Below are positions 30,515 through 38,269 of a stretch of DNA of 64,000 nt, one piece after another. Position 1 is the first letter of the stretch, and each line of letters opens with the position of its first letter. Origin of the DNA: Actinophytocola sp036378875 (lineage in GTDB: Bacteria; Actinomycetota; Actinomycetes; Mycobacteriales; Pseudonocardiaceae). The stretch lies in the NCBI RefSeq assembly GCF_036378875.1, contig NZ_DASUVO010000052.1:104758-168757 (forward strand), in the 5' to 3' direction. The notes beneath the pieces are model-generated. The model saw nothing but the letters and a program-made list of their open reading frames with translations. It searched no databases and was not told where the DNA came from. The translations under genes and the position numbers were made by a program.

Positions 30515-31590
30515 GAGAGGAAGCCATCGAGCGCATTCTGCTCGGCGGCGCCAGGCAGTACACCCGGACCGAGGTCGCCGAGCTGTCCGGCGTGCCGGAG
30601 GAACGCGCCAGCGCACTGTGGCGGGCGCTCGGTTTTTCCACCCAGGACGACGACGCGGCCGTGTTCACCGACGGCGACGTCCACGCGCTGCGCCTGACCG
30701 ACCAGCTGATCCAGAGCGGCATCCTCGACCCGTCGCTCGCCACCTCGACCGCCCGCATGATCGGCCAGCACATGTCGCGCCTCGCCGAGTCGCAGGTGCA
30801 CATGCTGCGGGACGTGCTGGCCGCCAACCCCGAGCTCGGCGCGGACGAACGCCAGCTCACGCGCCTCATCGAGCGCCTCGTGCCCGACCTGGAGGCGCTG
30901 CAGGACTACGTGTGGCGCCGGCACGTCGCCGCGCACTCCGTCCGCCTGCTCACCGCCCCGGACGAGGACCTCGACGAGCGGCCCCAGGTCGTCGGGTTCG
31001 CCGACATGGTCGGGTTCACCGCGCTGACCCGCCGCGCGACCGAGGCGGAGCTGGTGAGCGTCGTCGAGGCGTTCGACTCGCTCGCCGCCGAGGTCGTCGC
31101 CGAGAACCACGGCCGGATCGTGAAGATGCTCGGCGACGAGGTGCTGTTCGTCGCCGACTCGCCGGTCGACGGCGCCGAGATCGCGTTGACGCTGATCAGC
31201 CGCGCCGACCAGGAGGATGGCGTGCCGTCCCTGCGTGCGGGTCTCGCGTACGGGCGGGTGTTGAGCCGTTTCGGCGACGTGTACGGCTCGGTGGTCAACA
31301 TCGCGAGCCGCCTCACCTCGGTCGCCCGCCCCGGCACGGTGCTCGCCGACCTGGAGCTGTCCGCCGCTCTCCAGGACACGCCCGGATACGGGCTGCGCCC
31401 GCTCCGGCCGGTGTCGGTCCGCGGCTACCCCCGGCTGCGGTCGGCTGCGCTGCGCCGTGCCGGCCTCGAGTCCTCCTCGGAGACGCTCGCCGACTTCACC
31501 GCCGAACTGCTCGGGCTGGCCAGGAACGAACCACGCATCCCGCTCGAACCGGACGACGAGAACAGGAAGATCCGGCGACGCAGACGCTGA
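30511..31590 (+). CDS. Class III adenylate/guanylate cyclase
   Basis: 359 residues. The N-terminal half (1-155) is all-helical with a MerR-like RTEVAELSGVPEERASALWRA segment, like the autoinhibitory domain of mycobacterial pH-sensing cyclases (Rv1264 type). The catalytic domain (about 160-300) has both metal aspartates (FADMVGFTAL and KMLGDEVLF), the purine-recognition Lys, and YGSVVNIASRL for the transition state. A basic tail RKIRRRRR ends the protein. Fused to usp by a GTGA overlap, so stress protein and cyclic nucleotide signalling are linked. Confidence 0.9.
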   Translation: MREEAIERILLGGARQYTRTEVAELSGVPEERASALWRALGFSTQDDDAAVFTDGDVHALRLTDQLIQSGILDPSLATSTARMIGQHMSRLAESQVHMLRDVLAANPELGADERQLTRLIERLVPDLEALQDYVWRRHVAAHSVRLLTAPDEDLDERPQVVGFADMVGFTALTRRATEAELVSVVEAFDSLAAEVVAENHGRIVKMLGDEVLFVADSPVDGAEIALTLISRADQEDGVPSLRAGLAYGRVLSRFGDVYGSVVNIASRLTSVARPGTVLADLELSAALQDTPGYGLRPLRPVSVRGYPRLRSAALRRAGLESSSETLADFTAELLGLARNEPRIPLEPDDENRKIRRRRR

Positions 31591-31656
31591 GCACCGCAAG
31601 CACTGCTGAACCGCTGGTTCACTCCACAAAGTCCGTTCAGATGCTTGGATGGAAGC

Positions 31657-32391
31657 ATGCGTTTCCCCGGCACCCCGCTCGTGCTGCTCCATGCTTTTCC
31701 ACTGGACCACCGGATGTGGGACGGGGTGCGAGCCGGCATCACGAAGCACGTCGAGCTGATCACCCCCGACCAGCGTGGCTTCGGCGGCACACCGCTCGGC
31801 TCCGACGAACCCGACCTGAGCACGGTCGCCGCCGACGTCATCAAGCGGTTGGACGGCCGCCGCGTCCTGCTCGGCGGCTGCTCGATGGGCAGCTACGTGG
31901 CCATGGCCGTCCTGCGGGCGGCGCCAGAACTCGTCGCCGGTCTGGTGCTGGTGTCGGGCCGCGCGAGTGCGGACACCGAAGCCGCCCGCGCCAACCGGCA
32001 CGCCGTGGCGACCAGGATCGATGCCGAGGGGCCCGGTTTCGTCGCGGACGCCATGCTGCCCGCACTGCTCGGCGCCGAGACCCACGAGCGCAGGCCGGAG
32101 GTCGTGGCCGGGGTGCGCACGCTGGTGTCCGAACAGGACGGTGCGGCCATCGCGTGGGCACAGCGCGCCATGGCCGCCCGACCCGACTCGGCCGAGCTGC
32201 TGGCGGCCGCGGACGTGCCGACGCTGGTCGTGCGTGGTGAGCAGGACACGCTCATCCCGGCCGAGGAGGCGGAGGCGCTCGCCACGCTGATGCCGAAGGC
32301 CGAGGTCGTGGTCCTGGCCGGCACGGGTCACCTGCCACCGCTGGAGGCACCGGAGGAGTTCACGGCGGCGGTGACCCGTTGGCTCGAATGA
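31657..32391 (+). CDS. Alpha/beta hydrolase
   Basis: 244 residues. Nucleophile elbow GGCSMGSYVAM, oxyanion HAFPLDHRMW, and the catalytic His in GTGHLPPLEAPEEF; the acid is in VVRGEQDTLIP. Resembles small esterase/lactonase-type hydrolases such as the 3-oxoadipate enol-lactonase group, but substrate is unknown. ATG at 31657 after GGATGGAAG. It heads a run of three plus-strand genes (hydrolase, GNAT, aminotransferase) with gaps of 10 bases or less. Confidence 0.85.
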   Translation: MRFPGTPLVLLHAFPLDHRMWDGVRAGITKHVELITPDQRGFGGTPLGSDEPDLSTVAADVIKRLDGRRVLLGGCSMGSYVAMAVLRAAPELVAGLVLVSGRASADTEAARANRHAVATRIDAEGPGFVADAMLPALLGAETHERRPEVVAGVRTLVSEQDGAAIAWAQRAMAARPDSAELLAAADVPTLVVRGEQDTLIPAEEAEALATLMPKAEVVVLAGTGHLPPLEAPEEFTAAVTRWLE

Positions 32392-32401
32392 GCATCGAGA
32401 A

Positions 32402-32935
32402 GTGAGCCAGCTCGCGGAGGGCGCCAGACCCGAACGGATCACGACCGAACGGCTGGTGCTGCGAAAGATCGTCCCCGAGGACGTCGACGCGATGGTGGCA
32501 CTGCACGCGGACCCCGACGCCGTGCGGCACCGGCCGGAAGGGCTGCGTGGCGCCGAGCATTCCACGCGGCTGTTCTCCGCGTGGCTGGACCACTGGAACG
32601 AGTTCGGCTTCGGCTACTGGGCGCTCGAACTGGTCGGCACGAAGGAACTCGTCGGGTTCGGTGGCCTGCAGATGGCGTCCGACGACTGGGCCGGCACCTA
32701 CCTCAACGTGTTCTACCGCCTGTTCCCCGAGTTCTGGGGCCGCGGCTACGCACCGGAGATGGTCGTGGCCGCGGTCGAGTGGGGCAGGCGCGTGTACCCG
32801 CATCTGCCGATCTTCATCATCACGCCGACGGTGAACGTCTCCGCCCGCCGGGTCGCGGAGAAGGTCGGGTTCATCCAGGTGCGTGAAGCCTTCTTCCAGG
32901 GAGCCGTGAATTGCTTCTTCCGTAGCCCGGGATGA
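32402..32935 (+). CDS. GNAT family N-acetyltransferase
   Basis: 177 residues, RimJ/RimL-like acetyltransferase. TERLVLRKIVPEDVDAMVALH is the typical N-terminal strand-helix; the acetyl-CoA loop is in FPEFWGRGYAPEMVVAAVEW; ARRVAEKVGF closes the fold. GTG start. Ends just before the aminotransferase start codons (TGACATG). Confidence 0.86.
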   Translation: MSQLAEGARPERITTERLVLRKIVPEDVDAMVALHADPDAVRHRPEGLRGAEHSTRLFSAWLDHWNEFGFGYWALELVGTKELVGFGGLQMASDDWAGTYLNVFYRLFPEFWGRGYAPEMVVAAVEWGRRVYPHLPIFIITPTVNVSARRVAEKVGFIQVREAFFQGAVNCFFRSPG

Positions 32936-32936
32936 C

Positions 32937-33995
32937 ATGATGGCTGCCATGCCTGTCACGGTCAGAACCGACCTCGCGTCGCTTCCCGACTACATCGCCG
33001 GCCGGAAGGTGCCCGGCGCGGTCATCCTGTCCAGCAACGAGCTGTCCGGGCCGCCGCCGTCAGCCGTGCTCGCCGCCATCGCCGAGGCCGCGGCCGACAT
33101 CAACCGCTACCCCGCGATGGGGTGCGACGACCTGCTGGACCGCACGGCCGAGCACTTCGGCCTCGACCGGCCGCGGCTCGCGGTCGGCTGCGGATCGGTG
33201 AGCCTGTGCCAGCAGGTGGTGCAGGCGCTGTGCGCCGAGGGTGACGAGGTCGTGTTCGGCTGGCGGTCGTTCGAGGCGTACCCGATCGTCACGCAGATCG
33301 CGACGGCCGTCGGCGTGAAGGTGCCCAACACCGGCCATGCGCTGGACCTCGACGGCATGCTGGCGGCCGTCACCGACCGCACCAGGGTGATGTTCGTGGC
33401 CAATCCGAACAACCCGACGGGGACCGCGCTGCGCACGGCCGAACTGACCTCGTTCCTGGACCGCGTCCCGGAGAACGTGCTGGTCGTGCTCGACGAGGCG
33501 TACCGGGAGTTCGTGACCGACCCGGACGTGCCGGACGGGTTCTCGTTCCTCGACCGGCAGAACGTGGCCGTGCTGCGGACGTTCTCGAAGGCGTACGCGC
33601 TGGCCGGCATCCGCCTGGGTTACCTGGTCGCGGATCCCGCGATCGCGGCCGGGATACGCAAGGTGGGCATCCCGTTCTCGGTGAACAAGATCGCGCAGGC
33701 GGCGGGCATGGCCGCGATGTCGGCGCAGGCCGAGCTGATGGCGCGGTGCCGGGAGGTAACCGAGGAGCGTCCCAGGGTGCGCGCGGCACTGCTGGAGCTG
33801 GGCTACGAGGTGCCCGAGACGCAGGCGAACTTCGTGTGGCTCCCGCTGGGTGAGCGCACGGCCGCGTTCAACGAGCACTGCATGGACCAGAAGGTGATCG
33901 TGCGTGCGTTCGCGGGCGAGGGTGCCCGCGCGACGATCGGCCTGCCTGCGGAGAACGACGCGTTCCTCGCGGCGGCCAGCACCTTCCCTCGGTGA
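32937..33995 (+). CDS. Histidinol-phosphate/aromatic aminotransferase family
   Basis: 352-residue class I/II PLP aminotransferase. NPNNPTGTALR and the PLP lysine region RTFSKAYALAGIRLGY are intact; the C-terminal Arg site is in GEGARATIGLP. Length and sequence fit the actinobacterial HisC2/Pat (phenylalanine aminotransferase) group rather than the his-operon HisC, because no his gene is near. Starts at 32937, 32940 or 32949 are all possible; GGGA lies six bases before the first. Confidence 0.86.
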   Translation: MMAAMPVTVRTDLASLPDYIAGRKVPGAVILSSNELSGPPPSAVLAAIAEAAADINRYPAMGCDDLLDRTAEHFGLDRPRLAVGCGSVSLCQQVVQALCAEGDEVVFGWRSFEAYPIVTQIATAVGVKVPNTGHALDLDGMLAAVTDRTRVMFVANPNNPTGTALRTAELTSFLDRVPENVLVVLDEAYREFVTDPDVPDGFSFLDRQNVAVLRTFSKAYALAGIRLGYLVADPAIAAGIRKVGIPFSVNKIAQAAGMAAMSAQAELMARCREVTEERPRVRAALLELGYEVPETQANFVWLPLGERTAAFNEHCMDQKVIVRAFAGEGARATIGLPAENDAFLAAASTFPR

Positions 33996-34014
33996 CGGGT
34001 GGCGACCTGGCCAT

Positions 34015-34281
34015 TCAGGCCGCCACCAGCTCGCCCCTCAGCTGATCGACGAACCGTTGCCGGGCGGCGGCGACCTTGCGCCAGTGTGCGATCCGGTCCA
34101 GTTCCGTGGACGCGCGGGCCAGCACCTCGGCGGCGTGCGCGGCGGACTCGACCTCGTTGGCGGCGGCGTCGAGGTCACCGGTCTCGATGAGGGCGTATGC
34201 ACGCCGCATCTCGGTCTGGGCGGTGGCGTAGATGGCGTAGGCGGTCATGCTGTCCGCGAGGGCGCCGAGTGGGTGCGACAT
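34015..34281 (-). CDS. Small conserved helical protein
   Basis: 88 residues, mostly alpha-helical and Ala-rich (MSHPLGALADSMTAYAIYATAQTEMRRAY). No recognisable domain. The ATG at 34281 follows AGGAG. Upstream lies a likely ECF-sigma type promoter. Function unknown. Confidence 0.6.
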   Translation of the reverse strand: MSHPLGALADSMTAYAIYATAQTEMRRAYALIETGDLDAAANEVESAAHAAEVLARASTELDRIAHWRKVAAARQRFVDQLRGELVAA

Positions 34282-34317
34282 TGGTGGCTCCTGGTGGTCT
34301 GTCCTGTTGGTTACACA

Positions 34318-34345
34318 GACACGTCGTAGGAGCCAGGGTCGGTTC
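34318..34345 (-). promoter_or_regulatory. Possible ECF-sigma promoter
   Basis: On the minus strand, GAACC is followed after 17 bases by CGTGTC, resembling the GGAAC-N16/17-CGTC layout of ECF-sigma promoters. It lies about 40 bases upstream of the small helical gene. Confidence 0.35.
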
Positions 34346-34372
34346 GACACCTTTCAGGAAGTTTTCTCAACG

Positions 34373-34681
34373 TTATTTTCTTGGGTCGTTCTGCTGGCGA
34401 CGGCGGGTGGGCCGACGGTGAGCACGTGCCTGCCAGCAGCCCTGGTGCCAGTGCCGGCGGTCCGCGACCGAGCCGAGCTCGTCTGCGGGCCAGACGACGA
34501 TGTGCGCGGTGCCCGGGCGGATCTCGTGGTCGCAGCCGGGGCAGCGGTAGGTCTTGGTCGTGTGCGTGGCGCTGACGTTGCGTACCAGCCACTCGCCGTC
34601 GTGGGCGGACTCGCTCCGCTGCCAGCCTGCGGTGCCGAGCTCGCGGGGCGGCTCGCGGCGGTCACGGTTACGACGAGGCAC
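34373..34681 (-). CDS. Zinc-ribbon-like conserved actinobacterial protein
   Basis: 102 residues. Basic N-terminus, then TYRCPGCDHEIRPGTAHIVVWP and HWHQGCW: two Cys plus His/Cys pair able to bind one zinc, followed by a basic tail RRPTRRRQQN. Likely nucleic-acid binding; exact role unknown. The GTG at 34681 fits the frame; it is divergent from the FmdB-like gene. Confidence 0.65.
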   Translation of the reverse strand: MPRRNRDRREPPRELGTAGWQRSESAHDGEWLVRNVSATHTTKTYRCPGCDHEIRPGTAHIVVWPADELGSVADRRHWHQGCWQARAHRRPTRRRQQNDPRK

Positions 34682-34716
34682 GAGACGCCAGGTTAGTGGC
34701 AGTGCACAATTGACGT

Positions 34717-34926
34717 GTGCCGACGTACGAGTACCGCTGCAAGGAGTGCGCGACCACCTTCGAGGTGCGTCGCTCGATGAGTGAGTCATCGGCCCCGGCG
34801 TCCTGCCCGGAGGGCCATGACGACACCGTCAAGCTGCTGTCGATGGTCGCGCTGAGCAGGGGTGGCGACGGAGCCAGCGCCCCGACGGGCGGCGGCTGCT
34901 GCGGCGGCGCCTGTGGCTGTGGCTAG
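34717..34926 (+). CDS. FmdB family zinc-ribbon protein
   Basis: 69 residues. The N-terminal ribbon MPTYEYRCKECATTFEV has the first Cys pair and CPEGHD the next; the tail is Gly/Cys rich (GGGCCGGACGCG). FmdB-type ribbons are putative regulators of unknown target. GTG start. The stop shares CTAG with the hbd stop on the other strand. Confidence 0.85.
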   Translation: MPTYEYRCKECATTFEVRRSMSESSAPASCPEGHDDTVKLLSMVALSRGGDGASAPTGGGCCGGACGCG

Positions 34927-36692
34927 TAGTCCCTGAACCCCTTGCCGGTCTTGCGTCCGAGCCGGCCGGCCGTGACGAGGTGCTCCAGCAGCGGCGCCGG
35001 CGCGAACCCGGCGTCGCGGAACTCGTAGTAGAGCGTGCGCTCAATGGCGAGCGACACGTCGAGCCCGACCACGTCCAGCAGCTCGAACGGGCCCATCGGC
35101 AGGCCGCAGCCGACCTTCATCGCGGTGTCGATGGCGTCGGCGTCCGCGTAGTGGGCCTCGAGCATCTTCACCGCGTCGTTCAGGTACGGGAAGAGCAGCG
35201 CGTTGACGATGAACCCGGCGCGGTCGGCGCAGTGGACGGGGTGCTTGCCGACCGTGCGGCACAGCGCACCGGCCGTGGCGACCACGTCCTCGGCGGTCGA
35301 GATGGTGTGCACGACCTCGACGAGCTTCATGATGGGCGCGGGGTTGAAGAAGTGCAGGCCCACGACGTCCGCCAGCCGCGAGGTCGCCGCAGCGCACTCG
35401 ATCACGGGCAGTGATGACGTTGTCGTGGCGAGGATGGCGCCGGGCTTGACGGCCTTGTCGAGGGCGCCGAACACCTCCCGCTTGACGGCCAGTTCCTCGG
35501 CGACGGCCTCGATGACGAGGTCGCAGTCGGCCAGCTCGTCGAACTCGGTGACCCCGCGGATCCGGCCGGTCGTGGCGTCCCTGTCCTCTTCGGACAATCT
35601 ACCCTTGGTCACCTGCCGGTCGAGGGACTTCCGCACCTTGCCGAGTGCGGCCTCGGCCTTGTCGGCGGTCCGTGCCCTGAGCACGACGTCGAAGCCCTTC
35701 CTGGCGAGGACCTCGGCGATCCCGGTGGCCATGGTGCCGGTGCCGACGACGCCGACCTTGCGCACTTCCCTTGTGGGACTGGTGGTCGCCGGCTCCGGAG
35801 TGTCCATATCGGACACTATGACGGGCGAGTCGAGCCCGGCGTAGGTGTAGAACCCGCGCCCGGACTTCCGCCCGAGCAGCCCGGCCGTGATCATCTGCTT
35901 GAGGATCGGCGCCGGCGCGTGCAGACGGTTGCGCGACTGGCGGTACATCGTCTCGAGGATCTCGTAGGCGGTGTCGAGCCCGATGAGGTCAAGCAGTGCC
36001 AACGGCCCCATGGGATAGCCGCAGCCGAAACGCATCGCGGCGTCGAGGTCCTCGCGGGTGGCGTAGCGGGACTCGTACATCGAGACGGCGTGGTTGAGGT
36101 AGCCGAAGAGCAGGGCGTTCGCGATGAACCCGGCCCGGTCCCCGATGACGACCGGTTCCTTGCCGAGTTGGCGGGCGAACGCCTCGACGTCGGCGACGAC
36201 GTCCGGCTCGGTGACCACGGTCCGGACGATCTCGACGAGCTTCAGCACGGGCGCGGGGTTGAAGAAGTGCAGCCCGACGACCTTGCCGGGGCGTCCGGTG
36301 TGGACACCGATCTCGGTGACGGACAGGGAGGAGGTGTTGGAGGCGAGGATGACGTCGGGCCGGCAGACCTGCTCCAGCTCGGTGAACACGCTGGCCTTGA
36401 GCTCGAGGCTCTCGGGAATGGCCTCGACGACGAGGTCGACCTCGGCCAGGTCCTTGAGGTCCGTGGTGAAACTGACCCGCTGGAGCAGCGCCTCCCGCTC
36501 GGCGGCGTCGAGCTTCCCGCCCGCCACGGCCCGCCCGGTGGAGTGCTCGATGTGCTCCCGAGCGCGCGTGATGCACTGCTCGTCGACCTCGACACCGATG
36601 ACCCTCAGCCCGGTCCTGGCCACGACCTCGGCGATCCCGGCCCCCATGGTCCCGAGACCGACAACCCCGACGCATTGGAACTCACGTGCCAC
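34923..36692 (-). CDS. 3-hydroxybutyryl-CoA dehydrogenase, tandem-domain
   Basis: 589 residues containing two complete 3-hydroxyacyl-CoA dehydrogenase units (about 1-285 and 310-589). Each has a Rossmann GxGxxG (GVVGLGTMGAGIAEVV and GVVGTGTMATGIAEVL), the catalytic HFFNP, and the GYPMGPLALLD/GLPMGPFELLD C-terminal domain. A short linker near 300 joins them. Tandem forms are known in actinobacteria. Converts acetoacetyl-CoA to 3-hydroxybutyryl-CoA, feeding crotonyl-CoA to Ccr. A TTACT-type palindrome lies 40 bases upstream of the ATG. Converges on FmdB with overlapping stops. Confidence 0.93.
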   Translation of the reverse strand: MAREFQCVGVVGLGTMGAGIAEVVARTGLRVIGVEVDEQCITRAREHIEHSTGRAVAGGKLDAAEREALLQRVSFTTDLKDLAEVDLVVEAIPESLELKASVFTELEQVCRPDVILASNTSSLSVTEIGVHTGRPGKVVGLHFFNPAPVLKLVEIVRTVVTEPDVVADVEAFARQLGKEPVVIGDRAGFIANALLFGYLNHAVSMYESRYATREDLDAAMRFGCGYPMGPLALLDLIGLDTAYEILETMYRQSRNRLHAPAPILKQMITAGLLGRKSGRGFYTYAGLDSPVIVSDMDTPEPATTSPTREVRKVGVVGTGTMATGIAEVLARKGFDVVLRARTADKAEAALGKVRKSLDRQVTKGRLSEEDRDATTGRIRGVTEFDELADCDLVIEAVAEELAVKREVFGALDKAVKPGAILATTTSSLPVIECAAATSRLADVVGLHFFNPAPIMKLVEVVHTISTAEDVVATAGALCRTVGKHPVHCADRAGFIVNALLFPYLNDAVKMLEAHYADADAIDTAMKVGCGLPMGPFELLDVVGLDVSLAIERTLYYEFRDAGFAPAPLLEHLVTAGRLGRKTGKGFRDY

Positions 36693-36731
36693 GATGCACC
36701 TCCGCAGTCCGCCAGACAGGCAAGCCGGACA

Positions 36732-36746
36732 CTACCCGCCAGTAAC
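36732..36746. promoter_or_regulatory. Palindromic operator upstream of hbd
   Basis: CTACCCGCCAGTAAC; on the gene strand GTTACTGGCGGGTAG, arms TTACT and GGTAG around GGCG, 40 bases upstream of the start. Confidence 0.55.
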
Positions 36747-36785
36747 AAGCCGAGCAGCCTTCCCGTGGCCCACCTCACGAACCCG

Positions 36786-36927
36786 CGCGAGTCCAACCGC
36801 ACAGACCCGCGTGTCCAACCGAAGCGACCGGCGAGTTCAACAAACCGGCTGACCGCTCAGTAAGCGGTTCTGTTGAACTCAGGGGTCCAGATTGTTGGAC
36901 ACGCGGGTCTGGTGTGTTGGACTCGCG
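36786..36927. repeat. Nested 142-bp palindrome between two minus-strand genes
   Basis: Four concentric inverted repeats: 36786-36797 with 36916-36927 (12 bp), 36802-36819 with 36894-36911 (18 bp, perfect), 36833-36842 with 36871-36880 (10 bp), 36852-36857 with 36863-36868 (6 bp). The arms repeat the theme G[A/T]GT[C/T]CAAC. It lies just past the stop of the lipoprotein gene and may serve as its terminator, but its complexity suggests a mobile or dispersed repeat. Confidence 0.75.
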
Positions 36928-36931
36928 GCTT

Positions 36932-37930
36932 CTAGGGCTTGGGGAGGGCTGGGACCAGGAGTTTTGCGATTTCTATCGCGGTCGCGCAGCCGTTGTCGCC
37001 GGCCGGCGGGGACGAGTTGTCGAAGTCGACCTCGATGATCTCGTCGTCGCCGTCGCTGCCGGTCGAGCGGTGACGCCACTCAAGGCGGCAGGACGCGCCG
37101 CTGTCGGTCTCCGCGGTCTGGTACACCGTGAGGCCGTTGCCCAGGTCGACCGGCTGCCCCGGGTCGACGGTGTCGTCCTTCGGGTCGTAGCCCGTGCGGA
37201 ACCAGACGCCGGCCGCGACGGTCTCGCCGATCCAGTTGCACCAGTGCAGCGTGTACGGCGCCATCTCGGTCTCGGCGCCGCCGATCGCGGTCTTCAGCGC
37301 CGCCGCGTCCAGCAGCGAGCACGGGTCGACACTCGCGATCGAGCCGGTCTTCTCCTCGCGCGTCGGCGGATCCTCACGGATGAGGTCCACGACGCCGGTG
37401 AGGACGGTCCGGCCGGTGCCGCACAGGTCGTCACCCTCGCCGCCCACCTGCACGCGGAGGCCGATGTTCGGGTTCGTCGAGGTGATGGCGTTGACGAAGC
37501 ACGCGCTGCCGTCGTCGAGCTCGCTGTCCAACGCCGGCAGACCACCGATGTTCTCGTCCGCACCCTCCGCGCCGTTGATCGTCTCACCGACGTACAACGT
37601 GACGCTGAGGTCCTTGCCGTCCTTGTCCTTCATGTAGTTCGAGCAGTCGCCGAAGTCCTCGGTCTCACTGTCGGCCGGCGTGCCGACCGCGGCCAGGATG
37701 TCGTCGGTGAGCAGACCGCACGGCTCGAGCTTGCGCAGCTTGTCGTTGGAGAACGCGGGGTCGTTGGTCTTCGGTGTGCCGGTGGCGCCGGTCCGGTCGC
37801 CACCCTCGCCGGCAGGCACCGTGCTACGCGGAAAGGTCTGCTTCGCGGTGTCGACGGTCTCCCCACACCCACCCAGCAAGCCGACGACGAACACGGTCAG
37901 TAGAACAACGGAACCCCTCACGGGATGCAC
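36932..37930 (-). CDS. Lipoprotein with two DUF3558-like domains
   Basis: 332 residues. Lipobox VVGLLGGCGE (Cys about 22), Thr/Pro-rich linker, then two copies of a DUF3558-like fold starting at LEPCGLLTDDILAAVG and VDPCSLLDAAALKTAIG, with paired cysteines in each. DUF3558 lipoproteins are abundant in Pseudonocardiales and mycobacteria and of unknown function. GTG starts at 37930 or three codons later. Confidence 0.8.
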   Translation of the reverse strand: MHPVRGSVVLLTVFVVGLLGGCGETVDTAKQTFPRSTVPAGEGGDRTGATGTPKTNDPAFSNDKLRKLEPCGLLTDDILAAVGTPADSETEDFGDCSNYMKDKDGKDLSVTLYVGETINGAEGADENIGGLPALDSELDDGSACFVNAITSTNPNIGLRVQVGGEGDDLCGTGRTVLTGVVDLIREDPPTREEKTGSIASVDPCSLLDAAALKTAIGGAETEMAPYTLHWCNWIGETVAAGVWFRTGYDPKDDTVDPGQPVDLGNGLTVYQTAETDSGASCRLEWRHRSTGSDGDDEIIEVDFDNSSPPAGDNGCATAIEIAKLLVPALPKP

Positions 37931-37943
37931 AGTACGGGATCAC

Positions 37944-38150
37944 GTGTGCGAACCGGCCCGGACGGGCGAGGAGTCAGAACAGGCGGAACCGACACCTGGA
38001 GACGATGCCGCCTACCGCACGTGGTGGAACTCGGCGAGCGCCCAGCGGCGCGCGGACCGGACGCAGGCGCACCAACGCTGCCAGGACCGGCATCAACTGC
38101 CGGGCGGAAAGTGGGACTGGGCCAACATGATCTACGTCGGACACAGGTGA
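37944..38150 (+). CDS. Small hypothetical protein, uncertain
   Basis: 68 residues if started at the GTG 37944. The C-terminal half (YRTWWNSASAQRRADRTQAH, then WDWANMIYVGHR) has normal composition and high third-position GC, but there is no clear ribosome site and no recognised family. It overlaps the promoter region of the divergent lipoprotein gene. Confidence 0.35.
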   Translation: MCEPARTGEESEQAEPTPGDDAAYRTWWNSASAQRRADRTQAHQRCQDRHQLPGGKWDWANMIYVGHR

Positions 38151-38193
38151 TCACCCGATCGAGGACCGTCGTCGCGAGGTAGCCTGAGTGGGT

Positions 38194-38262
38194 ACCTCTT
38201 CGCGGAGGAACGCCCCCGGTTTGGCCGCCGGGTGCACGCGAAGAGGTCATCCGCGAAGAGGT
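38194..38262 (+). promoter_or_regulatory. Switchable leader hairpin before the XRE gene
   Basis: ACCTCTTCGCGGA (38194-38206) is perfectly complementary to TCCGCGAAGAGGT (38250-38262), which contains the GAAGAGG ribosome site of the next gene. An 11-base copy of the same 3' arm (38237-38247) can pair with the same 5' arm instead. A possible -10 (TAGCCT, 38180-38185) would start the RNA at the 5' arm. It may also act as a DNA operator. Confidence 0.5.
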
Positions 38263-38269
38263 GCCTGCG

